The notes under the pieces are model-generated. The model saw only the letters and a list, made by a program, of their open reading frames with translations, had not been told where the DNA came from and did no database searches. Shown here piece by piece: positions 27,845-37,564 of a stretch of DNA of 64,000 bases. The translations under genes were made by a program, and so were the position numbers. Positions within the stretch are counted from its first letter, which is position 1. Every line of letters starts with the position of its first letter. The stretch comes from Bacteroidales bacterium (GTDB lineage: Bacteria > Bacteroidota > Bacteroidia > Bacteroidales > Marinilabiliaceae), in assembly GCA_024401395.1 (NCBI GenBank), contig JAKSLD010000009.1, forward strand, positions 1 to 64,000. The letters are read 5' to 3'.

Positions 27845-30547
27845 GTGCAGATTACTCATCAAGAATATAGTGATTTGTTTAAGAGGTGCCTATGGTACCT
27901 CTTTTTGTTTTTGTGTCTATCTCTTTATGGCACAGGTTCGAGTGCTGCCAATGTGGCGGACAATGACACTATACAATATTCCGCCTGGGTTGTATTGCCA
28001 AGAACCGATTACCCGACTACAGACAGTCTGATTCATACTATAGAGAAAGAGAGCGGAGTGACGATAAGCTACTCCACGCGAGTGCTCCCATTTGCTAGCA
28101 GGGCAATAAAGCTGAAGCACAGCAGATGGCACTTGATGGATCTGCTAAATAAAGTATTCGGCAGGTATAAGGTACAATACCATATAGAGCCCAAAAGGGT
28201 TATAGTGACGCCGCCAGACGAGAACAAGAGGTACACGATCAGCGGATTTCTCAAAGAAGAAGGAAGCAGGGAAGTCCTTATTGGGGCAAATATATATGAT
28301 ATGCTGCTGCTTCGAGGTGCGGTCAGCAATGAGTTTGGGTATTACAGTCTGACTCTGCCGGCAGGAAATGTGCCATTGAAAGCATCATTTGTCGGGTATG
28401 AGACTATGGAGATGAATGTTGACCTGAGGTCGGATACGATATTGAACATAGATTTAGTGAGAAAAGAGAATCTGCTGGAAATGGAGATAGACGTGGTTAA
28501 TTTTGAGCCACCGGCAGATGCGGGAGCAGGTGTAGTCAGCATCCCGATACAACAAGTGAAGGCCATGCCCAGTCTTATGGGCGAGAGTGATATAATAAGG
28601 GCGATGCAACACACGCCTGGAATACAATGTGGAGAAGAGGGGTTTGGCGGAATGAGTGTCAGGGGAGGAAATTCAGACCAGAATATAGTGATGTTGGATA
28701 ACGTGCCACTATATAACCCGATGCACCTGATGGGACTCTATACGGCGTTCAATGCAGAAGGCGTAAATTCGGCAACACTTATAAAAGGAGGATTCCCTGC
28801 CAGATATGGCGGCAGAATGTCGAGTGTGCTAGACATAAAGATGAGAGAAGGCGACATGCAGAAGTTCCGAGGGTATATGAATGTCGGACTACTCTCCTCG
28901 AATGTGATGTTTGAAGGGCCTATTATAGAAGAGAAGATGTCGTTCATTGTTTCGGCGAGGCGCACGTATGCAGATATCTATTCCGGGTATATACAAAATA
29001 AGAGAGATACACGTTATTCGTTCTATTTCTATGATATCAGTTCGAAGCTCAACTATATAATCAGCAACAGAGACAGGCTATATGTTAGTTATTTCATGGG
29101 ATCGGACAATCTGAACAATGACTACAATTTCAGGGACAAGCAGATAAAGTACGGCGAAGGATATTACAGAGATATCATGGTAAATGATGAGAACCAATAC
29201 AGGTGGGGCAGTATTATCTCCTCATTGAGATGGAATCATTCATATAACGGAAAGCTATTCAGCAATACCACGGCATCGTTTTCCAGGTATAGGTTCAGGA
29301 ACCGAGAAGAGAAGGTAAGCGATGTGAAAAGTAAAAATGAAGTCAGCACATCCACCTATTTCAGTGGATTGAATGACTATTCGCTAAAGACCGATGCGAC
29401 ATACTATCCGTCGGTTGTTGATATAGCCTCGGTGCGAGTCGGCTTAGAAGGGACACTGCATGCGTTCTATCCTGGGTATACTATGGTAAAGAGCGATATG
29501 TCGGACGGAGATACCATAAAGGCAGAGAAGAGGCATCCATTGAAGAGATTAGAGGCGCACGGCTATCTAGAGAGTCAGATACAGCTAAAGAAGGTCAGTG
29601 CGAATGTCGGTGTGCATTTTTCATTATTCAACAGGAAAAATGAATCGTCCTACCTGCAGGTAGAGCCAAGATTGCTAGTCACGTATAAACCGATGAACAG
29701 CCTGTCGGTCAAGCTGGGAGGTTCGTGTATGAGTCAGTTTCTCCAGCAGATGCACGTAGCTACAGTAGAGACCCCTGCTGATATGTGGCTGCCGGTATCC
29801 AGCAAACTGCCTCCACCTAGAGTATGGCAGGCATCGGTGGAGGTAGAGGCAAAGCTGACAGACAATGTGAAACTGACAGTGGAAGGGTACAGGAAGAATT
29901 ATGTCAGACTACAGACATACAAGACGACATCGGGAGTGGATTTGCTTGCAGATGGAGATTGGGAGAACCTGCTAGTGAAAGGAGACGGCTGGGCGAATGG
30001 AGCAGAGGCGATGCTACACAAGACAGGAGGAACGATATCCGGTTGGGTAGGCTATTCGTACAGCAAGTCGATGAACCGTTTTGATGAGATAAACAATAAT
30101 AAGTATTATCCGACAGACTATGACAAGAGACATTGTACGACTATATATGCAGTGTATACGGTGAAGAGCAATATAGACCTGTCGGCATTATGGACATACA
30201 GTACCGGTGCGCCATTGACGATACCTGACGGACAGTATGTATTCATGACAGACAATGATACGAAACACAGTGGGACTATTCTGGCGTCATTGCCTGGAGA
30301 GAGAAACAAGTACAGGATGCCTAATTCCCATTCGCTTACGTTAGGGTGCAATATAAAGTTTGACAAGCCCAAAGGAGAGCATATGCTCAGTTTCGGGCTA
30401 TATAATGTATATGGACAAAAGAATCCGATGTTCATATACTGGAAGCCATTGGAGAGTACATCTGGAGAGAGAGTCGCTTATCAGTTAAAGCAATTCAGCC
30501 TTATTGCTTTCCCGATGCCGTATGTGAAATATAGCTATAAGTTCTGA
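27845..30547 (+). CDS. TonB-dependent receptor with N-terminal STN-like domain
   Basis: A 900-residue outer-membrane receptor. A signal-peptide-like stretch covers 14-35, followed by an STN-like signalling domain (about 55-120), a carboxypeptidase-regulatory-like domain (130-215), the plug (about 235-350, MSVRGGNSDQNIVMLDNVPLY) and the beta-barrel ending PYVKYSYKF. STN-bearing receptors signal to a FecR protein, and one is encoded just upstream. Its DUF4249 partner overlaps the stop by one base. It is a clear paralogue of the receptor at 33301-36081 (both contain GLLSS then EGPI and SFIVSARR). The ligand is unknown. The start is GTG. Confidence 0.87.
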   Translation: MQITHQEYSDLFKRCLWYLFLFLCLSLYGTGSSAANVADNDTIQYSAWVVLPRTDYPTTDSLIHTIEKESGVTISYSTRVLPFASRAIKLKHSRWHLMDLLNKVFGRYKVQYHIEPKRVIVTPPDENKRYTISGFLKEEGSREVLIGANIYDMLLLRGAVSNEFGYYSLTLPAGNVPLKASFVGYETMEMNVDLRSDTILNIDLVRKENLLEMEIDVVNFEPPADAGAGVVSIPIQQVKAMPSLMGESDIIRAMQHTPGIQCGEEGFGGMSVRGGNSDQNIVMLDNVPLYNPMHLMGLYTAFNAEGVNSATLIKGGFPARYGGRMSSVLDIKMREGDMQKFRGYMNVGLLSSNVMFEGPIIEEKMSFIVSARRTYADIYSGYIQNKRDTRYSFYFYDISSKLNYIISNRDRLYVSYFMGSDNLNNDYNFRDKQIKYGEGYYRDIMVNDENQYRWGSIISSLRWNHSYNGKLFSNTTASFSRYRFRNREEKVSDVKSKNEVSTSTYFSGLNDYSLKTDATYYPSVVDIASVRVGLEGTLHAFYPGYTMVKSDMSDGDTIKAEKRHPLKRLEAHGYLESQIQLKKVSANVGVHFSLFNRKNESSYLQVEPRLLVTYKPMNSLSVKLGGSCMSQFLQQMHVATVETPADMWLPVSSKLPPPRVWQASVEVEAKLTDNVKLTVEGYRKNYVRLQTYKTTSGVDLLADGDWENLLVKGDGWANGAEAMLHKTGGTISGWVGYSYSKSMNRFDEINNNKYYPTDYDKRHCTTIYAVYTVKSNIDLSALWTYSTGAPLTIPDGQYVFMTDNDTKHSGTILASLPGERNKYRMPNSHSLTLGCNIKFDKPKGEHMLSFGLYNVYGQKNPMFIYWKPLESTSGERVAYQLKQFSLIAFPMPYVKYSYKF

Positions 30548-31401
30548 TGATAAAGAAGATATGGAACTACATGTTGCTGCTGATGCTTACACTTGTTACA
30601 GGGTGTGAGATAGATGCTGACATTGATATCAAGCCAGAGCGAAAAGTCATTTTATATGCTTTCGTTGAGGCTGGGAATGAGTGTGTAGTCCATGCATATC
30701 AGTCGATAAGCTATACAGGAGCGGCAGGCAAGATGCCATTAGGAGAGGGGACGCGACTATATCTGATAGTTGACGGCACAGATATGTACAATACAACATT
30801 AAGGGGAACCGAGGTAAGCGTGAAATTTGACAGCCTTGACATTAATGCAGGCAGCAGTATTGAAGTCGGCATAGAGAGGGAGAATGAGCTAACGGTACAT
30901 GCAAAGAGCATTGTGCCAGCTGAGCCCAGTGTATTTTCACTGGGAAGTGATGAGTTTGAAAGGAATGGGAAGCAATATGCGAGGTACACGATTTATTTGG
31001 CGAATGAACAGGGAGAGAAAGAGAACGGATATTATCAGTTAATTGCTAGAGATAAGGCTACGGGAGAGGTGATAGAAGATGTGGAGTATCTGGACAGAGT
31101 ATTTGACGAGTCTATGACCAGTGTGTTGAGTACAGACAAGAGCAGAGGTTTGTTCGTACTAAACGGTCAGACAACCAGGTTTATGTACTTGCATTGCAAT
31201 GTGCCATTAGATGGATTGAAGGGTGGGGTAGAGCTAGAGATGCGGAGACTGACGTATGAGTATTACTGCTATTTACAGAGTGTAGCTACGCACGAAGCGT
31301 ATATGTTGTTGCCAGTGTTCGGACAGAATGGTTTGTACACCAATGTAGTAAATGGGATAGGTCTGGTAACGGGAGTAGGCAGACAAGTAATAGGAGATTG
31401 A
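30547..31401 (+). CDS. DUF4249 lipoprotein
   Basis: A 284-residue lipoprotein (signal ending LVTGC) of the DUF4249 family, which pairs with STN-type TonB receptors in Bacteroidetes and probably sits on the cell surface as an accessory. Its ATG overlaps the receptor stop (TGATG), so the two are translationally coupled. It is shorter than its counterpart at 32298-33296 (332 residues), mainly toward the C-terminus. Confidence 0.78.
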   Translation: MIKKIWNYMLLLMLTLVTGCEIDADIDIKPERKVILYAFVEAGNECVVHAYQSISYTGAAGKMPLGEGTRLYLIVDGTDMYNTTLRGTEVSVKFDSLDINAGSSIEVGIERENELTVHAKSIVPAEPSVFSLGSDEFERNGKQYARYTIYLANEQGEKENGYYQLIARDKATGEVIEDVEYLDRVFDESMTSVLSTDKSRGLFVLNGQTTRFMYLHCNVPLDGLKGGVELEMRRLTYEYYCYLQSVATHEAYMLLPVFGQNGLYTNVVNGIGLVTGVGRQVIGD

Positions 31402-31408
31402 TTGAGGA

Positions 31409-31458
31409 GAAAAAAAGAAGAGGATGCATCGTTGATACATCCTCCAGAATTCTTTTTT
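31409..31458. terminator. Bidirectional terminator between DUF4249 and rpmH
   Basis: Arms GAGGATG (31420) and CATCCTC (31444) with an extended inner stem ATC/GAT. A T-run follows on the plus strand (31453-31458) and an A-run precedes (31409-31416), so it can serve both converging transcripts. Confidence 0.85.
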
Positions 31459-31537
31459 AGTTGTGTAGGGCCTTGTCGTAGTTCCTACCGGTAAAGGGAC
31501 TAAGTAGTGCCGTTACACAAACGTAAGTGCGGACGGC

Positions 31538-31699
31538 TTAGTATGCCTTACCGTGCTCCTCGTCAGAAACTGTGAGCTTCTTACGACCCTTTGCACGACG
31601 AGCTGCCAATACTCGGCGGCCGTTAGCTGTTGCCATTCTCTGGCGGAAACCGTGCTTGTTAATGCGCTTACGGTTAGATGGTTGAAATGTTCTTTTCAT
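31538..31699 (-). CDS. rpmH: 50S ribosomal protein L34
   Basis: A 53-residue protein. Its minus-strand translation begins [19 protein letters not shown] and continues [22 protein letters not shown], the unmistakable L34 signature, with a short acidic C-terminal tail. It is a component of the large ribosomal subunit. rnpA, dnaA and gidA are not adjacent, as is usual outside Proteobacteria and Firmicutes. It is flanked by the bidirectional terminator and its own canonical promoter, isolated between two converging TonB loci. Confidence 0.97.
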   Translation of the reverse strand: MKRTFQPSNRKRINKHGFRQRMATANGRRVLAARRAKGRKKLTVSDEEHGKAY

Positions 31700-31733
31700 T
31701 GCTATAGCTTGTTTTCAATCTTATTTCGAGGCG

Positions 31734-31764
31734 CAAAGGTAGTGAGTTTTTATCAACTATCAAA
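31734..31764 (-). promoter_or_regulatory. Canonical promoter of rpmH
   Basis: On the minus strand TTTG (31764-31761), 19 bases, then TACCTTTG (31741-31734): a textbook Bacteroidetes -33/-7 pair. The upstream stretch with TGATAGTTGATAAA is nearly repeated in front of the ECF sigma gene. Confidence 0.8.
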
Positions 31765-31792
31765 CCTTTGCGTGTAAAAATTGTTTAATTTA

Positions 31793-32281
31793 TCAGCGCA
31801 AGACGATTTGTCCATTAGAGTAATCAAGAGTTGCACCAGATACCAATTCCAAAGCCTCCAGGATATCGTCCAAAGATTCGTCGGCGGCGAACTCAGCAGT
31901 GACGTGCATTTCGCCTGCTATAGAATCTTCGACTATGAGAGAGACAGAGTGCCGTTGGCACACCTCTGTCAAAATATCAATCATAGGCACATCGACAAAA
32001 GTCATCGGACCGAGATTTTGAGCTTGTTCCTGAGCCATTCGGGCAGATTTCTCAGAGTTTTCCTCAGAAGAGATGACATGACTGACTGCAGCCCAACCCA
32101 GTCCACATACTATTGCAATACTAGCAGCTGCAACCCACTTTCTCGTCCACAAAGAAGCCGATGCGCGTACTGGTCGGTCATCATGCAGTCGAGCTAACAG
32201 ACGTGCATAATTCTCGTCAGTAGCCGCATACTCCCCTTGTGGGGAATGCGTACGCTTAGAGGTTTGCTCAATCTTATCCAT
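31793..32281 (-). CDS. Truncated anti-sigma-like protein (membrane helix plus DUF4974/STN-like domain)
   Basis: A 162-residue protein with a cytosolic N-terminus of about 45 residues, one membrane helix at about 48-66 and a C-terminal DUF4974/STN-like domain (about 90-162). The FecR domain that normally lies between them is absent. I chose the ATG at 32281; the frame is open to 32326, overlapping the upstream gene. A -7-like TATATTTG (minus strand, 32294-32287) is very close to this ATG, so a near-leaderless transcript is possible. It is last in the ECF sigma/TonB/DUF4249 operon and probably regulates that sigma factor. Confidence 0.6.
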   Translation of the reverse strand: MDKIEQTSKRTHSPQGEYAATDENYARLLARLHDDRPVRASASLWTRKWVAAASIAIVCGLGWAAVSHVISSEENSEKSARMAQEQAQNLGPMTFVDVPMIDILTEVCQRHSVSLIVEDSIAGEMHVTAEFAADESLDDILEALELVSGATLDYSNGQIVLR

Positions 32282-32297
32282 AGAGACAAATATAATA

Positions 32298-33296
32298 CTA
32301 ATAATAAAGCATTTCGCTAGAAGCATCGAATTTCGGTTCCCAAGACAACGAGCTTACAGCTGTACTCTCAAGACCGACGAATCCGAATCCGCCATTGACA
32401 TTAGACCTTACGACAGGAGATCCGTCGCTAATCTCTGAATCCTCCTGACTAGCCACAACAGATTTCAGGTAGTAGTACTCATCAGCCGAGATGGTAGATA
32501 TTCGGCACTCCATACTACAAGCCCAGCAGAAAAGTTCATTAGGGACATCCACTACCAGAGTATAAGTATCCCCATCGAAGAAGTCGTCAGTGAACACACC
32601 ATAACGATTAGGCTGTTGAGTGAAAAACTCCATAGGAGCATCATCACCCATATCCACCTGTCCATTATTGAGGGCCACATCATTGGCATAGGTATACTCC
32701 GATCTTTTATACGTATAGTAGTGCCACTCAATCTCTCTCTCTCCTGTTTCGTCGTTATAATTATTCGTATAATAGCTCTGCTGAGTTATATGGCGCACCA
32801 CCTCCAAACGATAGTAATTTCCATTGCGAGAAGCCCCCTTGGGCTTTCGTACAGTAATGCGTACTCGGTGTAGATAGCCGTACCCCATGTAGTCAGATAT
32901 TTTCACAGAATAGGCTGTAGTGTCGATACTCACAATTTCCAATGGAACGAGGCACGAACTTCTGGATGTAACTATATCCTGTCCAATGTGGGCTACTAGT
33001 TCCATTTCATCTCCGGGGTGGAAGTCGGGCTTGAATTCATACCCTTTATATTTATCATAAGTCAGCGTGTGACGCTTCTCGCCATTCACCATTACATCAA
33101 TTTCAGCATTTGTCACAGGCTTGATTATGTACTTACAAACCTGATTGAGCTTAATATGAGCCAAAGAGTCGGCAGTACTTATGATAGCGCTCATCTGATA
33201 CTCGCCATCATTCTTATGGTAATACTCGCCAATTTCCTCCTCCACGCAAGAAGTGAAAGAAAGAGCTACCAGTAAATATAATATATTGCGAATCAT
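32298..33296 (-). CDS. DUF4249 lipoprotein
   Basis: A 332-residue lipoprotein (signal ending FTSC) of the DUF4249 family. It starts 4 bases after the stop of the TonB receptor gene upstream, mirroring the 30547 locus. Probable outer-membrane partner of the receptor. Confidence 0.78.
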   Translation of the reverse strand: MIRNILYLLVALSFTSCVEEEIGEYYHKNDGEYQMSAIISTADSLAHIKLNQVCKYIIKPVTNAEIDVMVNGEKRHTLTYDKYKGYEFKPDFHPGDEMELVAHIGQDIVTSRSSCLVPLEIVSIDTTAYSVKISDYMGYGYLHRVRITVRKPKGASRNGNYYRLEVVRHITQQSYYTNNYNDETGEREIEWHYYTYKRSEYTYANDVALNNGQVDMGDDAPMEFFTQQPNRYGVFTDDFFDGDTYTLVVDVPNELFCWACSMECRISTISADEYYYLKSVVASQEDSEISDGSPVVRSNVNGGFGFVGLESTAVSSLSWEPKFDASSEMLYY

Positions 33297-33300
33297 TGTC

Positions 33301-36081
33301 TTAGAATTTTACACAGTAAGATATTGAAGGAAGAAATGGGATAATGGTAGTCTGAGACAGCATAGTCTGCTGAGTACGGACATCAGTCTCAAGAATTTCA
33401 GCACCTGAAGGTCGCAAAGAGCCGTCCTCACGAGCGGCGCGAGCATTTTGCCAAGCAAAGACCAGATCCTGATTCTTATGAGCATAGACATTCATTATAC
33501 TCACACTCAGAGTACGAGATACATGACGCAACTGACGATGGAAGTTGACATTGATGTCCAACGAGTGAGTAGATTTCAGCCTATAGTTATTACGACTACT
33601 GCAAATAGGAGTATAGTCGTATTCTGCCGTATAATTTTTGTCGTTTGGAGCAGGTACTACCAGTTGCACTAACTTATCAGGTACCGACATTCTGGCTCCT
33701 GAAGCGATGTTCCATTGGGCACCGAAATCCACACGTTCAGAAACCTTGAATTGTGCTACAGCAGTCAGCACATGGCGGCGGTCATATTTAAAAGGGAACC
33801 AGCGAGCATCATTTATTGTGTGACCAAACTTGTGTTCTGTTTTAGATAGAGTATAAGAAACCTGTGCCGAGAGCCTATCCTGCGTATGCTTAGCAAAGAA
33901 TTCCAATCCACAGCTACGTCCCTTGCCGCTCTCCACCAGACGCTGCCACCCAGCACTACCAGCCCCATTGAAATCAGCTCCATCTCGAAAATCGAGGATG
34001 TTGTCCATCAGCTTATAGTACCCCTCTATAGAAAGCGATGTGTGGGGAATTACGTTTGTATATAAACCTGCTGACACCTGATTAGAAACCATTGGCTTGA
34101 CATCCTTATTAACAGGTACCCATAAGTCAGACGGAAGAGATATAGGCATAGTAGAGAGCAAGTGAACATACTGGTGCATCATGGCATAAGAAGTCTTGAC
34201 ACGCCATTTATCATCAAACCTATAACATACAGACACTCGAGGTTCAAGAGCGGGATAAGTCTTGCCATCGACGCCGAACAGACTTGCGCGGAGACCCAGA
34301 ATCATCTGCAAGCGGTCGGTGAGGTTCATATCATCCTCGGCATAGATATCCCCCTCGTGTCCGGTGCTACGTTCGCCATCCACCTTGAAATTCCTAGTCT
34401 GTTCGACCGAATCGGCGCTTAGAACATTGAAAGACTGTCCTTTCGTTACCTCTGGCAGAAAAGAGTGCAATACATACTGGGCTCCCATACGGATATGGTG
34501 AGAAGGAGAAGGATGATAGTCCAAATCGTGAATGAACGTTATGTCCGAGATACCACTCTCATACTTAGAGTTATATTCATCCACAGAATTAAGAATCTCG
34601 TCGACATAGAATTTGTCGCTAGACTTCTGGTTGAGGCGGAAGTTAAATTTATTGTAGGCAAACGTTGTGTTAGAAAACAAACGAGGAGAATAGATATGAT
34701 TCCATCTGATATCCCCCAACACGTTACCCCATCGGGCAGACATATCCACCTTCGTTGAGTGGCGGTCCGTTATCTCTTGAGTAGTGCCGTCATTGTTTAT
34801 AATTCGAGTGTCAGTCCAATCAAGCATATCATAGACATAGGCATCCTTACCAATATAGAAACTGCCGAAGAGATGGTCGGTATCAGAAAAAATATGGTTC
34901 AATTTAACATTCACGTCATAAAACCTAGGGCGGAGAGCATTGATATCGTCATCATGTGCAATATGACTAGCCAACCCTAATAGACCATCGATATAGCTAC
35001 GGCGGGCTGATACTATAAAAGATGTTCGCTCCTTCACTATAGGACCCTCAAGAGAAGCGTGAGAAGAGAGCAATCCCACAGAGAAAGTACCGTGGTAAGA
35101 GTTCATATCGCCATCCTTGGTACGAACATCAAGGACAGAAGAGAGTCGGCCGCCATAGCGAGCAGGAAAGGCAGACTTGAAAAAATCGACATTCTTTATG
35201 GCATCAGGCATGAAAGCACTCATGAAACCGAAAACGTGGTCGATATTATAAAGAGCCACGCCATCCAAAAGATAGAGATTCTGTTCCTGTCCGCCCCCTC
35301 GGACGAAAATACCACTTGTACCAGATATTCCCTTCTGTACGCCAGGAAGAGTCTGTACGGCACGTAAGACATCCGGTTCGCTCAAGAGGCAAGGGACCTG
35401 ACTAATAAAATTCACGGGTAAGGTAACAGCACCTGTACGAGTACTAGCTTCGCCAGTCTCAGGGCGATCGGCCTTAATCTCAACCTCCTCGATTTGGTTA
35501 TCAGACTGCAGAGAAATAGTCAGAGAGACATCGCCCCCATCAGCCAATGCCAGAGTCTGAGTTTCGAACCCTATATAAGAAAAACGCATAGTGGCGGGAC
35601 CTGCAGGCAAGGTAATCGAGAAGAAGCCATACTCATTAGAAGGAGTACCCTGATGCGTTTCGGTGCAATATATAGTGGCACCGATGAGCGTTTCGTGGCT
35701 CGTGGCGTCAATTATATAACCAGAGATGGTTCTCTGCTCCGACCGATCCTCCTTGATAGATACGGTATTAGATTTAGCACGACCAATGATCACATGACGG
35801 TTTGTAATTCGGAATGTCAGACCAGTTCCCCTAAGAGCCTGAGTAAGGACATCAGACAAAGAAGCATCTTTAGCCTTGACAGACACACGTATGTCGCCCA
35901 CTACCTCCTCAGAATAGACGAAAGTGCAGTCGGTCTGCCGTTGCACCTCCTGCGCCAACTGCGATATTGTGGCTTGACTCAGGTTGATATCAAGATGCTC
36001 CTGAGCCCTGGTCTCCACTGAGCATAGCATCAGGCAGAGAGCAAAGAATAGTTGAAAGATTAAGTGTCTTGTTCTTGTCAT
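33301..36081 (-). CDS. TonB-dependent receptor with N-terminal STN domain
   Basis: A 926-residue outer-membrane receptor. I use the ATG at 36081, which gives a clean signal peptide (MTRTRHLIFQLFFALCLMLC, ending TRAQ); the frame stays open upstream into the sigma gene. The domains are STN (about 30-100), carboxypeptidase-regulatory-like (120-210), plug (about 235-345, IFVRGGGQEQNLYLLDGVALY) and the barrel ending SISYCVKF. The upstream ECF sigma gene and the downstream anti-sigma-like gene suggest transcriptional signalling on ligand binding. The ligand is unknown, and it is paralogous to the 27845 receptor. Confidence 0.88.
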   Translation of the reverse strand: MTRTRHLIFQLFFALCLMLCSVETRAQEHLDINLSQATISQLAQEVQRQTDCTFVYSEEVVGDIRVSVKAKDASLSDVLTQALRGTGLTFRITNRHVIIGRAKSNTVSIKEDRSEQRTISGYIIDATSHETLIGATIYCTETHQGTPSNEYGFFSITLPAGPATMRFSYIGFETQTLALADGGDVSLTISLQSDNQIEEVEIKADRPETGEASTRTGAVTLPVNFISQVPCLLSEPDVLRAVQTLPGVQKGISGTSGIFVRGGGQEQNLYLLDGVALYNIDHVFGFMSAFMPDAIKNVDFFKSAFPARYGGRLSSVLDVRTKDGDMNSYHGTFSVGLLSSHASLEGPIVKERTSFIVSARRSYIDGLLGLASHIAHDDDINALRPRFYDVNVKLNHIFSDTDHLFGSFYIGKDAYVYDMLDWTDTRIINNDGTTQEITDRHSTKVDMSARWGNVLGDIRWNHIYSPRLFSNTTFAYNKFNFRLNQKSSDKFYVDEILNSVDEYNSKYESGISDITFIHDLDYHPSPSHHIRMGAQYVLHSFLPEVTKGQSFNVLSADSVEQTRNFKVDGERSTGHEGDIYAEDDMNLTDRLQMILGLRASLFGVDGKTYPALEPRVSVCYRFDDKWRVKTSYAMMHQYVHLLSTMPISLPSDLWVPVNKDVKPMVSNQVSAGLYTNVIPHTSLSIEGYYKLMDNILDFRDGADFNGAGSAGWQRLVESGKGRSCGLEFFAKHTQDRLSAQVSYTLSKTEHKFGHTINDARWFPFKYDRRHVLTAVAQFKVSERVDFGAQWNIASGARMSVPDKLVQLVVPAPNDKNYTAEYDYTPICSSRNNYRLKSTHSLDINVNFHRQLRHVSRTLSVSIMNVYAHKNQDLVFAWQNARAAREDGSLRPSGAEILETDVRTQQTMLSQTTIIPFLPSISYCVKF

Positions 36082-36182
36082 TTTGTTTATTTCTGTTGTT
36101 TGGAAATAAAGACCAGACAAAAGTCGGGAACACCTACGCAAGAATGATATTTTTTTGATTTTTTTCATCTCGCACAATAAAT

Positions 36183-36752
36183 CTACCGCAACAGCAACAA
36201 AAATACGATACACAATAAAGCATCACGCAGAGCACGGAGAGCCTTACTAATCTGTGCATCCACAGTCTTTTCACTAGTTCCCATCCGTACAGCGGCGTCA
36301 TGATGGCTCAGACCATCCTCGCGTACCAATATCCACGCCTCACGACAACGGTCTGGCATGGACCATACGGTCTCCTCATAGATTCTTTGCGTTTCCTGAG
36401 CTTCGACATCATCAGAAGGAGTAGTATTATGAGTAACGTCATTCTCCTGAGGCTCACGAGAAGCGCGTCGACGATTCTCCTTCTCCAAGGTATTAAGAGC
36501 AAGATTCTTAGTGGCAATATAAGACCAGCGCCACCAGTCGTCGGGGAGAATCATAGTCTTGCGTTTTTCCCATACACCAGCCAGCACATCGAGCACCACC
36601 TCACGAGCCAATTCGTCACTCTGCGTGTAGTAGAAAGCCGTACGGAACATACGTTCGTAACTTTCATCATAGAGCCTACGGAATGCCCTGTCGGAATCGG
36701 TGTCACGGATTTCGACGAGTAATGACTTGAAATCGGAGAGTGTAAGGCTCAT
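36183..36752 (-). CDS. ECF-type RNA polymerase sigma factor
   Basis: A 189-residue sigma-70 family factor. Region 2 is at about 20-90 (RLYDESYERMFRTAFYYTQS, then WRWSYIATKNLALN) and region 4 at about 125-180 (MPDRCREAWILVREDGLSHHDAA followed by the TVDAQISKALRALRD recognition helix). I take the ATG at 36752 because the alternative TTG at 36776 lies inside the -7 box. It is first in the operon with TonB receptor, DUF4249 and truncated anti-sigma genes. It is the only sigma gene for two STN-receptor loci. Confidence 0.88.
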   Translation of the reverse strand: MSLTLSDFKSLLVEIRDTDSDRAFRRLYDESYERMFRTAFYYTQSDELAREVVLDVLAGVWEKRKTMILPDDWWRWSYIATKNLALNTLEKENRRRASREPQENDVTHNTTPSDDVEAQETQRIYEETVWSMPDRCREAWILVREDGLSHHDAAVRMGTSEKTVDAQISKALRALRDALLCIVFLLLLR

Positions 36753-36773
36753 GGAATAATAAGGAATGAAGTG

Positions 36774-36830
36774 CAAAATTAGCGAAAGAGAGCATATTTA
36801 TCAACTATCAGACCATCACGCGCAAAAAAA
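36774..36830 (-). promoter_or_regulatory. Promoter of the ECF sigma operon with rpmH-like upstream element
   Basis: Minus strand TAATTTTG (36781-36774) is an exact -7 box; TTG lies about 20 bases upstream. The next 35 bases upstream closely match the rpmH promoter (shared TGATAGTTGATAAA and a downstream-strand CGCG-AAAAA block). Confidence 0.55.
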
Positions 36831-36956
36831 CGCTCAAATTCAGCATTCAACAGCAAAGCGACTCGTATAAAAGGCTGGTCCATATCAAGGTTCGATATGG
36901 ATATAGGCTAAAAAATGAGAGACATTAAGAGAAAATGAGCTAGGGAAAGCGAAATA

Positions 36957-37367
36957 TCAGCCACAGAGGCTCAACAATTCTGCTCGATAATCAGAGACAC
37001 TATCGAAATTGATCCAATAGAACGTCTGCTCCTTATAAAAGAGACGTTGATCCGGACGTTGGGGGTGCAATTCGCGGAGCTGCTCGCCATGCTGGAGAAG
37101 TAGCTTATAGTAATAAGAGACTGCGGCACGATACGGGCCGAGAATACGATGCTGGCGAGCATAACGACGCCAATGGCGGATGCGATTCCACTGCTGCATA
37201 TCATCCTTCGCCAAGCGCTGAGCGTCGGCGAACATATCACGAGCACGACGCTGATTATCAGTCACATGCACCATGATGATATGATATCTCTTACCATATC
37301 GTTTGATATAAAAGCTACGACCATCGATGCGTGCGCGGGAGTCGTCCCTCATGGCTTTTCGAGCCAT
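36957..37367 (-). CDS. Conserved-looking small basic protein, unknown function
   Basis: A 136-residue strongly basic protein, rich in Arg, Tyr and Trp, with a regular pattern (DGRSFYIKRYGKRYHIIMVHVTD, then MQQWNRIRHWRRYARQHRI). The start is placed at ATG 37367; the frame is open 16 codons further upstream. No signal peptide or membrane segment. The many Arg/aromatic residues suggest nucleic-acid binding, but this is only a guess. It stands alone between the ECF operon and the uronate cluster. Confidence 0.55.
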   Translation of the reverse strand: MARKAMRDDSRARIDGRSFYIKRYGKRYHIIMVHVTDNQRRARDMFADAQRLAKDDMQQWNRIRHWRRYARQHRILGPYRAAVSYYYKLLLQHGEQLRELHPQRPDQRLFYKEQTFYWINFDSVSDYRAELLSLCG

Positions 37368-37564
37368 TGTAATATGTTTATGGAGGATAGATACTACAGC
37401 CATTATCTGTATCATGTGGTATAATGATGTGTACGATGTGCTCAGCAGATAGTTTCGATTTGAACGTAATTTTTTTGTTATTGCAGTTACACAAGAGAAG
37501 AGGAGGTACCTGACTTTGAATGTTGCGTTTGGATATGCTTCCGAGAAAGACTTAATATAGATAG

